In this document: positions 35,862 to 48,341 of the stretch, piece by piece
Layout: the number at the start of each line of letters is the position of its first letter
How positions within the stretch are numbered: position 1 is the stretch's first letter
Source of the DNA: Flavobacterium glaciei
Lineage (GTDB): Bacteria > Bacteroidota > Bacteroidia > Flavobacteriales > Flavobacteriaceae
DNA length: 64,000 nucleotides
Direction: 5' to 3'
NCBI RefSeq assembly: GCF_003350545.1
Contig: NZ_QQBA01000005.1
Span: 62,001 to 126,000 of the forward strand
Notes under the pieces: model-generated
What the model saw: only the letters and a program-made list of their open reading frames with translations
The model's database searches: none
What the model was told of the DNA's origin: nothing
Position numbers and translations under genes: made by a program

Positions 35862-36557
35862 TTATGAAAAGGCAAGTGCTTTTACTAAATCTTCTTTTTT
35901 GTGACGACTTAATGGAATTTTTGTCATTCCAATTTCGGCAAATCTACTATTGAAACGCTCTACCTTATCGATATTGATAATATAGGATTTGTGTACTCTT
36001 ACAAATTTTTCTTTTGATAAATCATTTTCAAAAGATTTCATTGTAGAAAGTACAAGGTTGCTGTCCTCCTCTGTAACGACCCTTACATAATCGCCAAAAG
36101 CTTCAATCCATTTTATTTTAGAAGTGAAAATTTTTAATTTTTTCAAATTACTTTTAATAAAAATATGTTCCCCTTCTTCTTCTTTGTTTTCTTTTTTAAG
36201 AAGATGTAAATCAATGGCTCTTTTGACAGATGCATTAAATCGGTCAATTGCTATTGGTTTTTGAAGGTAGTCTGTAGCATCGTAATCGAATGCTTTCATA
36301 GCATACTCAGCTTTTGAGGTAATGAAAATAATTTGAGGTTTTACTTTTAATCCATCCAAAAAATCAAAGCCGCTAATTACGGGCATTTCGATATCCAAAA
36401 ATATAAGGTCTACGTTGTGTATAGACATACAACTTCTAGCTTCGATTGCATTAGAAAAATCACCGATTAAATGTAAATTTTGATGATTATTAACTAACTT
36501 AGCGATAATCATTCTTTGAATAGAACTATCATCGACTACTACACAGTTTAGTTTCAT
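35862..36557 (-). CDS. LytTR-family response regulator
   Basis: 231 residues. The N-terminal receiver has acidic VVDDSS and phospho-acceptor Asp55 in LIFLDIEMP, plus FITSKAEYAMKAFDYDATDYLQKPI. The C-terminal LytTR DNA-binding domain has IKWIEAFGDYVRVVTEE, KFVRVHKSYIINIDKVERF and MTKIPLSRHKKEDLVKA. Its partner kinase is not next to it; the frameshifted PAS kinase at 14.5-15.6 kb belongs to a different class and is not an obvious partner. A one-mismatch box (TTACTTTG, 36580-36587) lies upstream. Confidence 0.93.
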   Translation of the reverse strand: MKLNCVVVDDSSIQRMIIAKLVNNHQNLHLIGDFSNAIEARSCMSIHNVDLIFLDIEMPVISGFDFLDGLKVKPQIIFITSKAEYAMKAFDYDATDYLQKPIAIDRFNASVKRAIDLHLLKKENKEEEGEHIFIKSNLKKLKIFTSKIKWIEAFGDYVRVVTEEDSNLVLSTMKSFENDLSKEKFVRVHKSYIINIDKVERFNSRFAEIGMTKIPLSRHKKEDLVKALAFS

Positions 36558-36663
36558 AATTTTGATGTTTTAGATTTTGCAAAGTAAACATACTACTTTT
36601 TTTTTTAAAAAAAACATATTGAGCGGATTTTTTTGCTGTACGTCGAATAAAACAGAATTAGAC

Positions 36664-36693
36664 TTGTGTAATCAAATTAATTGATTACTTTTG
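36664..36693 (+). promoter_or_regulatory. Promoter of rpsF-rpsR-rplI
   Basis: TTG at 36664-36666, a 19-base spacer and TACTTTTG at 36686-36693, a full match to the Bacteroidota promoter. Transcription from about 36700 excludes the in-frame ATG at 36681 and sets the rpsF start at 36723. Confidence 0.82.
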
Positions 36694-36722
36694 CACCCAA
36701 AATAACAAATAAATATATATTT

Positions 36723-37064
36723 ATGAATCATTATGAAACTGTTTTCATTTTAAATCCCGTTTTATCTGAAGTTCAGGTAAAGGAAACAGTAAGCAAATTT
36801 GAAGATTTTCTTACTAGTAGAGGAGCAGAAATGGTGTCGAAGGAAGACTGGGGCCTAAAAAAGATGGCTTACGAAATTCAAAACAAAAAAAGTGGTTTTT
36901 ACCACCTTTTCGAATTTAAAGTATCTGGAGAAATCCTTATTGCTTTTGAAACTGAATTTAGACGTGACGAAAGAGTTATGCGTTTCTTGACTGTAAGTCT
37001 TGACAAACATGCTATTTCTTGGGCTGAAAGAAGAAGAACTAAATTAAAATCTACAAAAGCTTAA
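36723..37064 (+). CDS. rpsF: 30S ribosomal protein S6
   Basis: 113 residues from [17 protein letters not shown]6 binds 16S rRNA as a dimer with S18 in the small subunit platform. Conserved stretches: [31 protein letters not shown] and [18 protein letters not shown]. It is first in the standard S6-S18-L9 operon, with rpsR five bases downstream. Confidence 0.97.
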   Translation: MNHYETVFILNPVLSEVQVKETVSKFEDFLTSRGAEMVSKEDWGLKKMAYEIQNKKSGFYHLFEFKVSGEILIAFETEFRRDERVMRFLTVSLDKHAISWAERRRTKLKSTKA

Positions 37065-37069
37065 TTATC

Positions 37070-37366
37070 ATGGCAACATTACAACAATCGGCTTCAGGAA
37101 AAAAAGACGGAGATATCAGATATCTTACTCCTTTAAACATAGAGACTAACAAAACTAAAAAGTATTGTCGTTTCAAAAAATCAGGTATCAAATATATTGA
37201 TTATAAAGATGCTGATTTCTTATTGAAATTCGTAAATGAGCAAGGAAAAATTCTTCCTCGTCGTTTAACAGGTACTTCATTAAAATACCAAAGAAAAGTT
37301 TCAGTTGCTGTAAAAAGAGCTCGTCACTTAGCTTTAATGCCATATGTGGCTGATTTACTAAAATAA
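37070..37366 (+). CDS. rpsR: 30S ribosomal protein S18
   Basis: 98 residues. A basic protein that pairs with S6 on 16S rRNA. Core motifs: [38 protein letters not shown] and RHLALMPYV. The N-terminus carries an extra polar 15-residue stretch typical of Bacteroidota. Second gene of the operon. Confidence 0.98.
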   Translation: MATLQQSASGKKDGDIRYLTPLNIETNKTKKYCRFKKSGIKYIDYKDADFLLKFVNEQGKILPRRLTGTSLKYQRKVSVAVKRARHLALMPYVADLLK

Positions 37367-37431
37367 TAATTCAACTCAGTTGTTGGTTTTCTGAAATATG
37401 AAACCTAACTTCTATAACAAAGGACAACAAC

Positions 37432-37872
37432 ATGGAACTTATATTAAGACAAGACGTTCAAAACTTAGGATTTAAAGATGATATTGTAAATGTAAAAAAC
37501 GGTTACGGTCGTAACTTTTTGATACCACAAGGTCATGCTCATTTAGCTACATCTTCTGCTAAGAAAGTATTAGCTGAAAACCTTAAGCAAAGAGCGCATA
37601 AAGAAGCTAAAGTTGTAGCAGATGCAAAAGCATTGGCAGAAGCTTTAAAAGCTATCGAAATTAAAATCTTTGCAAAAGCAGGTGGTGAAAAATTATTCGG
37701 TTCAATCACGAATATTGATATCGCAGAATCTTTAGCTAAAGGTGGACAACAAATCGAAAGAAAATTCATCACAAGCGGAATTGTTAAACGTACTGGTAAG
37801 TATACTGCTAGTGTTCGTTTACACAGAGATGTTATCGTAGAATTAGATTACGAAATCGTTGCTGAAAAATAA
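37432..37872 (+). CDS. rplI: 50S ribosomal protein L9
   Basis: 146 residues with the two-domain L9 plan. The N-terminal domain LILRQDVQNLGFKDDIVNVK, then GYGRNFLIPQGHA, is joined by a long alpha helix rich in Ala and Lys (AEALKAIEIKIFAKAGGEKLFGS) to a C-terminal rRNA-binding domain. Third gene of the operon, followed at once by a strong terminator. Confidence 0.98.
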   Translation: MELILRQDVQNLGFKDDIVNVKNGYGRNFLIPQGHAHLATSSAKKVLAENLKQRAHKEAKVVADAKALAEALKAIEIKIFAKAGGEKLFGSITNIDIAESLAKGGQQIERKFITSGIVKRTGKYTASVRLHRDVIVELDYEIVAEK

Positions 37873-37902
37873 TATTCAGTTAACTTTTTGTTAATAAAAT
37901 AT

Positions 37903-37932
37903 AAAAAATCACTCTTCGGAGTGATTTTTTTT
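37903..37932 (+). terminator. Terminator of the rpsF operon
   Basis: Perfect stem AAAAAATCACTC/GAGTGATTTTTT with a UUCG tetraloop closed by C-G, then T residues. Confidence 0.94.
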
Positions 37933-37970
37933 GTTTAATTTCGCGCCACAAATAACACATATTCAAACAA

Positions 37971-40900
37971 ATGAAAAAATTTTTTACATTATTACTAATC
38001 TTAGGTAGTTTTTACTCAGTCATTGGGCAAACGACTACGTCTAGTATTAAAGGAATTGTTAAAAGTTCAAACAATGAAACACTTCCTGGAGCTACAGTTT
38101 TAGCAATTCATACTCCAACAGGATCTAAGTATTCATCTTTATCGAATGAAGATGGAAGATTTAATATCTTGAATATGAGAATTGGTGGACCTTACAAAAT
38201 TGTGGTAACCTTCGTTGGTTATCAAAGTGAAGAATTCAATGATGTTTATCTTGATTTAGGGAAAGTTTTCAGTCTTGATGTTCTTTTAAAAGATGAAAGC
38301 CAGAAATTAGATGAAGTTAAAGTTACTGGTGCAAAGAATAAAGTTTTTTCTAGCGGAAGAACTGGTGCTGAAACAACTATTGGTCGTAGAGAATTGACTT
38401 CATTACCGTCAATATCAAGATCAGCTTCAGATTTCACCAGACTAGAGCCTACTGCAAGTGGTGGTTCTTTTGGTGGTAGAAATGAGAAGTTTAATAATTT
38501 CTCTTTGAATGGAGCTGTGTTTAATAATCCTTTTGGTTTAGATGCTGCAACTCCGGGTGGACAAACTGGAGCTCAGCCAATTTCATTAGATGCGATTGAG
38601 CAAATCCAAGTGGCTACCGCTCCTTATGATGTTACTTTATCAGGTTTTACAGGAGCATCAGTGAATGCAGTTACAAAGTCAGGAACAAATGAATTTCATG
38701 GTACTGCTTATGGCTTCTTTAGAAACCAAGATATGACCGGAAGTAAAATTAAAGGTGAAAAGATTTTTGTTCCTTCATTAGAGCAAACTCAAGCTGGTTT
38801 TAGTATAGGTGGACCAATTATTAAAAATAAATTATTCTTTTTTACCAATTTTGAGATTGACGAAAGAAGCGATTTAGGGTCAAATTTTATTGCTAACAAC
38901 GGAGATGCTGTAACAGGTGTTAATGAATCTAGAGTATTAGAGACAGATTTGATTAATGTTTCAAATGCGTTGTCTTCTTTAGGATATAACACAGGTGCTT
39001 ATCAAGGTTTTACACATAATTCAAACTCAAGAAAGGGGATTGTAAAATTAGATTGGAATATCGATGATAATAATAAATTAGCTGTTATTTATAACTTTTT
39101 GGATGCTTCCAAAGATAAGCCAGCTCACCCATCAGCATTAGGATTTAGAGGTCCAAATGCTTCAATTTTACAATTTCAAAATTCTGGATATCAAATCAAT
39201 AATAAATTGAGTTCATTCTTATTAGAGTTAAACTCTAAGATTAATGAAAAAGTATCTAATAAACTTCAGGCTGGTTATACACATTTTGATGATTTTAGAA
39301 ATCCTTTTTCTTCACCAGCACCCGTAATCAACATTCAAGACGGAGCAGGTTCAAATTATATCATCGCAGGTCACGAGCCATTTTCTATTAATAATACATT
39401 AGATCAAAAAGTTTTTCAAATTACAGATAACTTAAATTATACAGTAGGGAATCACTCTTTTACTTTTGGTGGTTCATTTGAAAAATTTCAATTTCAAAAT
39501 TCATTTAACCTAGCTGGATATGACAATTTTGGAAATCCTAATGGTTATGCTGGAACTTTTTATACACCATATTCAAATGTATCGGCATTTTTGGCTGATG
39601 CTGCTAGACCTTTTGCAACAAGTATAATTGCACAAAATTTAGCTTTTGCTCAAAATCAATTTGCTACTAAGAATACTTTCACAGTAGGGGAAGATAATGG
39701 ATGGAAATTATCAGAACTTAATGTAGGTCAACTTGCATTTTACATGCAGGATGACTGGAGTGTAAATGATAATTTTAAATTTTCATTTGGTTTAAGAGCT
39801 GATAAACCTTTGTATTTTAATACAGCTGATTTGATTCAGAAGTATATCGATACTGAAAATGGTTCTACTAGGAATAATGCTACGCAGTATTTTGATCCGG
39901 AAACTGGTAACCAAGTTCCTTTGATATCAACTAAATTACCTAGTGATAAATTGCTTTGGTCTCCAAGACTTGGGTTTAACTGGGATGTTAATGGAAACAA
40001 AACAACGCAATTACGCGGAGGTACTGGTATTTTTACTGGAAGAATCCCTTTTGTTTGGTTAGGAAATCAAGTGAGTGGAGCTGATGATGGCTTTTTTCAA
40101 ATTATGGATCCTGATTATAAATGGCCACAAGTATGGAGAACAAGTTTAGGATTAGATCACAAGTTTGAAAACAACTATATTGTTACTGTTGATATGTCTT
40201 ACAACAAAGACATCAATGGCGTTCATGTACAAAACTGGGGTATAAGAACTCCTTCAGGAACTCTTGCGGGTGTAGATAACAGGTTGGTTTATGAGAATGC
40301 TACAGATAAGCAAAGTAACAATGCGTATGTAATGACTAATTCTGACAAAGGAAGTGCATTTAACTCTTCTGTGAAAGTACAAAAGACTTTTGATAATGGA
40401 TTGTTCGCTAGTGTAGCCTATAACTATTTGAAATCTCAAGATGTGAATTCAATTGAAGCTGAAATTACAGGTGATGCTTTTGCATTTAATCCAGCTTTAG
40501 GAAATGTAAATAATGCTGTTTTATCCAATTCAAAATATGGAGATACACACCGTTTTATTGGTGTAGGTTCAAAAAAATGGAAATATGGTAATGACAAATG
40601 GGCGACTACAATATCTACTTTCTTTGAATATGCTCAAGGAGGACGTTTTAACTATATTTATGGTGGAGACATCAATAATGACGGATCTGGGGCAAATGAT
40701 TTGATTTACATCCCAACTACTGCAGAGATTAGTTCTATGGCTTTTTCTGGAGTTGGACAAGGAGCTGCTTTTGATGCATTTATCAGTCAAGATGATTATT
40801 TAAATGAAAGAAGAGGTCAGTATGCAGAACGTTACGGTGCTTTATCTCCATGGAGAGGAAAATGGGATCTTAAAGTAATGCAAGATTATAACTTTAAAGT

Positions 40901-41150
40901 TTCTTCTGCTTCTACTAAAATAAATACAATTCAATTTAGTATTGATGTATTGAATTTTGGAAATTTGATTAATTCTGATTGGGGATTAGTGCAAGTACCA
41001 ACAAGCGTTCAGCCAATTGGGGTTTCAGTAAATCAAACTACTAAAATACCAACATACACTTTTAATGGAACTCAAACTAAAACCTTCAATTATGATGCAA
41101 GTTTATTGTCAAGATGGCAAGCACAGTTTGGAGTTAGATATATTTTCTAA
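37971..41150 (+). CDS. TonB-dependent receptor with N-terminal carboxypeptidase-regulatory domain
   Basis: A 1059-residue outer-membrane protein with signal peptide FFTLLLILGSFYSVIGQ. An N-terminal beta-sandwich of the CarboxypepD_reg type (SIKGIVKSSNNETLPGATV, about 22-105) precedes a plug (ITSLPSISRS-like LTSLPSISRSASDF, then GFTGASVNAVTKSGTNEFHG) and a large beta barrel ending in WQAQFGVRYIF. This is the Oar-like class rather than a SusC, and no SusD gene follows. Substrate unknown. A possible -7 box TAATTTCG lies at 37936-37943, right behind the rplI terminator. Confidence 0.92.
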   Translation: MKKFFTLLLILGSFYSVIGQTTTSSIKGIVKSSNNETLPGATVLAIHTPTGSKYSSLSNEDGRFNILNMRIGGPYKIVVTFVGYQSEEFNDVYLDLGKVFSLDVLLKDESQKLDEVKVTGAKNKVFSSGRTGAETTIGRRELTSLPSISRSASDFTRLEPTASGGSFGGRNEKFNNFSLNGAVFNNPFGLDAATPGGQTGAQPISLDAIEQIQVATAPYDVTLSGFTGASVNAVTKSGTNEFHGTAYGFFRNQDMTGSKIKGEKIFVPSLEQTQAGFSIGGPIIKNKLFFFTNFEIDERSDLGSNFIANNGDAVTGVNESRVLETDLINVSNALSSLGYNTGAYQGFTHNSNSRKGIVKLDWNIDDNNKLAVIYNFLDASKDKPAHPSALGFRGPNASILQFQNSGYQINNKLSSFLLELNSKINEKVSNKLQAGYTHFDDFRNPFSSPAPVINIQDGAGSNYIIAGHEPFSINNTLDQKVFQITDNLNYTVGNHSFTFGGSFEKFQFQNSFNLAGYDNFGNPNGYAGTFYTPYSNVSAFLADAARPFATSIIAQNLAFAQNQFATKNTFTVGEDNGWKLSELNVGQLAFYMQDDWSVNDNFKFSFGLRADKPLYFNTADLIQKYIDTENGSTRNNATQYFDPETGNQVPLISTKLPSDKLLWSPRLGFNWDVNGNKTTQLRGGTGIFTGRIPFVWLGNQVSGADDGFFQIMDPDYKWPQVWRTSLGLDHKFENNYIVTVDMSYNKDINGVHVQNWGIRTPSGTLAGVDNRLVYENATDKQSNNAYVMTNSDKGSAFNSSVKVQKTFDNGLFASVAYNYLKSQDVNSIEAEITGDAFAFNPALGNVNNAVLSNSKYGDTHRFIGVGSKKWKYGNDKWATTISTFFEYAQGGRFNYIYGGDINNDGSGANDLIYIPTTAEISSMAFSGVGQGAAFDAFISQDDYLNERRGQYAERYGALSPWRGKWDLKVMQDYNFKVSSASTKINTIQFSIDVLNFGNLINSDWGLVQVPTSVQPIGVSVNQTTKIPTYTFNGTQTKTFNYDASLLSRWQAQFGVRYIF

Positions 41151-41173
41151 AAAAAGATAAAAATACATTAAAT

Positions 41174-41203
41174 TTGCCCTCTCATTTGAGAGGGCATTTT
41201 TTT
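41174..41203 (+). terminator. Terminator of the TonB-dependent receptor gene
   Basis: Perfect ten-base stem TGCCCTCTCA/TGAGAGGGCA with a two-base minimal loop, then seven T. Confidence 0.93.
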
Positions 41204-41259
41204 ACATTTAAATTTAAAAAAAGAAAGTTAAAACAATAGTTAAACATTAAAATACAATA

Positions 41260-41733
41260 ATGAAATACTCAAGATTAACAAAAGAGCAATTTGAAGAATT
41301 AAATCAGGAATTCAGTACTTTTTTAGCAACTCAGGCAATTGATAGAGCGGAGTGGGATAAAATAAAAGCTGAAAAACCAGAGGTTGCTGAACAAGAACTA
41401 GATGTTTTTTCTGATTTAATTTGGGAAGGTGTTCTGTCTAAAGCAACGTATTTAGAACATTTTTCTAAAAATCATATATTCCTTTTTCATTGTTTTGATA
41501 CTTATGTTCAATCAATAGTTTTGAAATCCTTAGTTCCTGAAGTTGATTTTTTGACTAAAGATGGATTGCAATGGCTTAGCGATAATATGTTTACAGATAC
41601 CATTGAAATGAAAGTTGGAAAAAAAGAGTTTACAGAAGACCGTAATACTTCTATTTTTGAATTGATTCAACAAGGTTCTTTTTTAAGTGATGGACTTTTA
41701 TACCAGCAAATAAATACAATTATAGCGTCATAA
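41260..41733 (+). CDS. Conserved flavobacterial protein of unknown function (probably DUF6495)
   Basis: 157 residues, acidic, no signal peptide, predicted mostly helical: LTKEQFEELNQEFSTFLATQ, ELDVFSDLIWEGVLSKATYL and NTSIFELIQQGSFLSDG. I believe it belongs to DUF6495, a family that I recall upstream of ligA in Flavobacteriia, but cannot check this. It has its own strong terminator just before ligA. Confidence 0.75.
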   Translation: MKYSRLTKEQFEELNQEFSTFLATQAIDRAEWDKIKAEKPEVAEQELDVFSDLIWEGVLSKATYLEHFSKNHIFLFHCFDTYVQSIVLKSLVPEVDFLTKDGLQWLSDNMFTDTIEMKVGKKEFTEDRNTSIFELIQQGSFLSDGLLYQQINTIIAS

Positions 41734-41752
41734 TTATATTGCTATTTCTTTT

Positions 41753-45102
<3,350 letters not shown>

Positions 45103-45119
<17 letters not shown>

Positions 45120-45819
45120 GAAATATAATTTTTTGACTGAAAAGACACTCATAGGGTTGATTTTTTCAATTTCAATTATTGGAGTTCTGGCAGAATTATT
45201 TTCCTATAAAATAATTTTGTTAGCATATCGACCTTTGATTGCGTTCTTAATTTTATGTCTTTATTGGATAACTTCTAAGGAAAGAAATATTCTTTTTTTT
45301 ATAACTACTTTTTTTTTGTTGCTAACAAGTATATTTATTATATCGGAGTCTCAATTTTTTTTAATAATGGGAATGGCGGGGATTATATTACACAGAATAT
45401 CCCTTATTGTTTATATTATAAAGCTAAATAAGGTTAAAGATTTTAAACCGGTAATAATAGCTATAATTCCTTTTTTGTTTGTATTTTCATATTTCTTGTC
45501 TATTACGGATGGGATTCCAGAAGGGAGTTATTACGCTTTGTTAGTCCAAAATATATTAGTATCCATTCTTGGGGGAGTTATTTTGTCTAATTATTTTATG
45601 AATGAAGATACTAACACTCCTTGGCTATCCATATTTGGAGTACTATCTGTAGCATTATATTTTACCGTTTTTATCGAGAAACTTTTTTTAAATAATTTGC
45701 CACAAACATTCTTTAGACCATTGGGAATGATTTTATATGTAACGAGTTATTTTGCTTTTTTTAAATTTGTGATTGACACAGAAAGGATAAATGCTGCAAC
45801 AAAAGAAGATATAGAATAA
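45103..45819 (+). CDS. Eight-helix membrane protein, possibly distantly YhhN-like
   Basis: 238 residues, almost entirely hydrophobic, with about eight predicted membrane helices (LIGLIFSISIIGVLAELF; LIAFLILCLYWI; MAGIILHRISLIVYII; MILYVTSYFAFFKFVI). The RPLIAFLILC and ILHRISLIVYI segments faintly recall the KPFLLPFLI and SHISYIILF boxes of the YhhN family, but this is not enough to assign it. It overlaps the exonuclease gene by 17 bases, ending the ligA operon before a strong terminator. Confidence 0.7.
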
Positions 45820-45848
45820 ATAATTATTGAGGTATGTTTTAAATAAAA

Positions 45849-45881
45849 AAAATCGATTATAGCTACACTATAATCGATTTT
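45849..45881. terminator. Bidirectional terminator between convergent genes
   Basis: Perfect 14-base stem AAAATCGATTATAG/CTATAATCGATTTT, loop CTACA. It ends the ligA operon and contains the stop codon of the convergent metallophosphatase gene. Confidence 0.92.
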
Positions 45882-46774
45882 CCTTCATAATCTTTTGCCT
45901 TATTATTGTCTACATAAAAGTCAATTCTTCCTAAGTTAATCCCATAGCAACCTACTTGATTTACTAAAACTTCTTTTCCCAAAAGATTCTTCACAATTGT
46001 AGGTTTGTCCAGAAAAGTATGGGTATGACCACCAATGATCAAGTCAATGTCTTGAGTCTGTTCAGCTAATTTTAAATCACAAATCTTATTAGGCTCGTCT
46101 CTATATTTGTATCCTAAATGCGACAAACAAATTACGATATCACATTGTTTCTCTTTCTTTAAAATACGGACCATATCTTGAGTTGTTTCTAGCGGGTCAT
46201 TATAAACTGTTTCTTTATACATACCCTTATCAACCAGACCTGCAAGCTCTATTCCAATCCCAAATACACCTACTTTAATACCATTTTTGTTGAAAATTTT
46301 ATACGGCTTCACAAAACCATCCATCACAGTATTTTTAAAATCATAATTGGCTGATAAGAACTCAAACTTTGCATGTGGCATCTGAACATGTAAACCTTCA
46401 ACACCGTTATCAAAATCATGGTTTCCTATTGTAGACGCATCATATTGCATCATACTCATCAATTTGAACTCTAATTCGCCTCCATAATAATTAAAATAGG
46501 GTGTTCCTTGAAAAATATCACCTGCATCGAGCAACAAAACATTTGGATTTTCCTTTCTGATTGTTTCAATCAATGCTGCTCTTCGTGCCACGCCACCCAT
46601 ATTTGCATTTCTTGGATGATCTGCAGGAAAAGGGTCTATGTAACTGTGAACATCATTCGTGTGTAAAACCGTTAAATGGTTAGTTTTAGAGGTCTCAAAA
46701 CTACTCAATGACACACCTAAACTCAATAAAGCTGAACCAGCAGCTGTTTTTTCTATAAATTCTCTTCTTTTCAT
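45863..46774 (-). CDS. Metallophosphatase, UshA-type 5'-nucleotidase catalytic half
   Basis: 303 residues. It begins KRREFIEKTAAGSALLSLGV, a Tat-like signal with twin Arg, so it is probably exported folded. The calcineurin-like dimetal site is complete: LHTNDVHSY, LLLDAGDIFQGT, STIGNHDFDNG, ICLSHLGYK and LIIGGHTHTF. It corresponds to the N-terminal catalytic domain of periplasmic 5'-nucleotidases; the C-terminal substrate-binding domain is a separate gene upstream. The two gene products probably work together on nucleotides outside the cytoplasm. Confidence 0.92.
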   Translation of the reverse strand: MKRREFIEKTAAGSALLSLGVSLSSFETSKTNHLTVLHTNDVHSYIDPFPADHPRNANMGGVARRAALIETIRKENPNVLLLDAGDIFQGTPYFNYYGGELEFKLMSMMQYDASTIGNHDFDNGVEGLHVQMPHAKFEFLSANYDFKNTVMDGFVKPYKIFNKNGIKVGVFGIGIELAGLVDKGMYKETVYNDPLETTQDMVRILKKEKQCDIVICLSHLGYKYRDEPNKICDLKLAEQTQDIDLIIGGHTHTFLDKPTIVKNLLGKEVLVNQVGCYGINLGRIDFYVDNNKAKDYEGKSIIV

Positions 46775-46787
46775 TTTATATTTTTTT

Positions 46788-46919
46788 GGGGCTACTTCCC
46801 GCTTTTAGCTACATTTTTTTTAATCGTTAAAAAACGATAAAAAAGAAATTTAACTTCAAATGTAATTCACTGAACTCCTATGAGAATAAAAGTTAGGTGA
46901 AGTAATTGGGGCTAGGGCT
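46788..46919 (+). repeat. Dispersed structured intergenic repeat, copy C
   Basis: Begins GGGGCTACTTCCCGCTTTTA and ends GGTGAAGTAATTGGGGCTAG, with an inner hairpin ATCGTT/AACGAT (46823-46838). The outer blocks match copy A; the centre is longer and unrelated. It lies between the two halves of the split 5'-nucleotidase, 13 bases before the start of the metallophosphatase; 46920-46988 shows nothing. Confidence 0.65.
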
Positions 46920-46988
46920 TTATATTATCAAAATTACTTTTTGTTTATTTAAAAATAAATACTGACACTGAATTCTGTATACTCATTT

Positions 46989-47768
46989 TTATTCCACAGT
47001 AATTCTTACGTCTTTTATGACAGGAATGGTATCCACTTCTTTAAAATAATCAATAAGAATATTTCGTAACTTATACTCTAAATCAAATTTCTGAACACCT
47101 TTTTTAAAGAAAATCATATTATCTCCACCGTTTGATAAATAATCATTGGTCCCTACGTAGTAAATTGCCTCTTTTTGAACAAGTTTTCCTTGAACTAATA
47201 TGTTTTTAGCAACATTATTTTTATCAATTGTAAAGGTTACTCCGGCTAATGGATGCGGTTTTTTTTCAGCAATAAAAAAGTCGACCATTTCAAGAATTTG
47301 TTCACCTCTTAACGCTATGACAACTAAACTATTTTCAAAAGGCATAATTTCAAAAGCTGTTCGGGCAGTAATATTTCCTTTTGGAAGTATGGAACGAATC
47401 CCTCCGCTATTGAGCAAACAAATATCAATATTCTTTTTTTCTCTGGCTTGAAACACTATGTTTCCTCTACTTAATGTAACATCTGCCATTAAATTACCAA
47501 TTGTAGTTTGCCATTTACCAGAGCTTTTATCTAATGTTTCCGGGCAATAAGCTAATACACTGTCTAAATCTTTATTAATGTGTTCTCTGTACGGTTTAAT
47601 AAAATTTTCAATTTGAGGGACTTGAATTTGCTTTTCGGTAACAGGAATTCGCTTGCCTTCTATCTTAGTGATGTAATAATTTTGTTTGCTACAGGATGCA
47701 ATAAAAAAAAATGTTAAGAATATAACAAAAAGTTTAGAAACATCGTTATACTTTTTTAGATTTACCAT
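46989..47768 (-). CDS. 5'-nucleotidase C-terminal domain lipoprotein
   Basis: 259 residues from the corrected start MVNLKKYNDV; the frame is open 30 codons further but with no signal-like pattern. Lipoprotein signal FVIFLTFFFIASC (Cys26). The 5_nucleotid_C domain is recognised by TTIGNLMADVTLSRG, CLLNSGGIRSILPKGNIT, FEIMPFENSLVVIALRG and YYVGTNDYLSNGGDNM. This is the nucleotide-recognition half of UshA-type enzymes without its catalytic half, which is the next gene on the same strand. Confidence 0.9.
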   Translation of the reverse strand: MVNLKKYNDVSKLFVIFLTFFFIASCSKQNYYITKIEGKRIPVTEKQIQVPQIENFIKPYREHINKDLDSVLAYCPETLDKSSGKWQTTIGNLMADVTLSRGNIVFQAREKKNIDICLLNSGGIRSILPKGNITARTAFEIMPFENSLVVIALRGEQILEMVDFFIAEKKPHPLAGVTFTIDKNNVAKNILVQGKLVQKEAIYYVGTNDYLSNGGDNMIFFKKGVQKFDLEYKLRNILIDYFKEVDTIPVIKDVRITVE

Positions 47769-47789
47769 TTTAAATGCGACTTTATTAAT

Positions 47790-47797
47790 TAATTTTG
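47790..47797 (+). promoter_or_regulatory. Promoter -7 box before DUF6913
   Basis: TAATTTTG, 19 bases before the ATG at 47816, predicts a short leader of about 12 bases; no TTG at the -33 position. Confidence 0.5.
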
Positions 47798-47815
47798 TAA
47801 TCAAGTAAAAGTAAT

Positions 47816-48334
47816 ATGTTTTTAAATCATATAAAGGATTTTTTTGTAAAAAAAACATTAAAAAAAAGCTTTCAAAATTTAAAAATCATTGAGTCAGTTA
47901 ATGTTGTAAAAACTATTGGTTTACTGGTTGATAGCAGTCGTTTTGCCGATACGGAATTATTGGTTGAGCTGTTAAAAGCAAATGGAATTTTACCAGAAAA
48001 CATTACGGTAATTGTTTATGGTGATAAATTTAAGAAAACTTTAGAGAGAGAGTATTCTGTATTTAATTTTGGAGTTTTAAAATGGAATGGTGAAGTTTCT
48101 TCTCCTGATTTGATTCATTTTATCAATGAAAAATTTGATTTGTTAATCAGTTATTACGACATAGAAAAAGCAGTTTTGTTAAAAATCACTTATGATTCAA
48201 AAGCGCAATTCAAAGTTGGTTTTTCATCAATTGACAAAAGATTAAATCATCTTATGATTAAAACAGATGTCGATAATTATACACTTTTTGTAAGTGAGTT
48301 ATTTAAATATTTAAAAATATTAAACAAAATATAA
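47816..48334 (+). CDS. Conserved protein of unknown function (probably DUF6913)
   Basis: 172 residues, soluble, no signal peptide. N-terminal basic helix ([21 protein letters not shown]) and an alpha/beta body: [32 protein letters not shown] and [21 protein letters not shown] recall this family directly upstream of dapA in Flavobacteriia as DUF6913, but the name is from memory. It starts the dapA transcript, seven bases before dapA. Confidence 0.78.
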   Translation: MFLNHIKDFFVKKTLKKSFQNLKIIESVNVVKTIGLLVDSSRFADTELLVELLKANGILPENITVIVYGDKFKKTLEREYSVFNFGVLKWNGEVSSPDLIHFINEKFDLLISYYDIEKAVLLKITYDSKAQFKVGFSSIDKRLNHLMIKTDVDNYTLFVSELFKYLKILNKI

Positions 48335-48341
48335 ATCTAAT

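Noticed and set aside
37971..41150. SusC-type polysaccharide receptor with a utilisation locus
   Set aside because: There is no SusD-like gene or glycosidase next to it; the N-terminal and plug layout fits Oar-like receptors.
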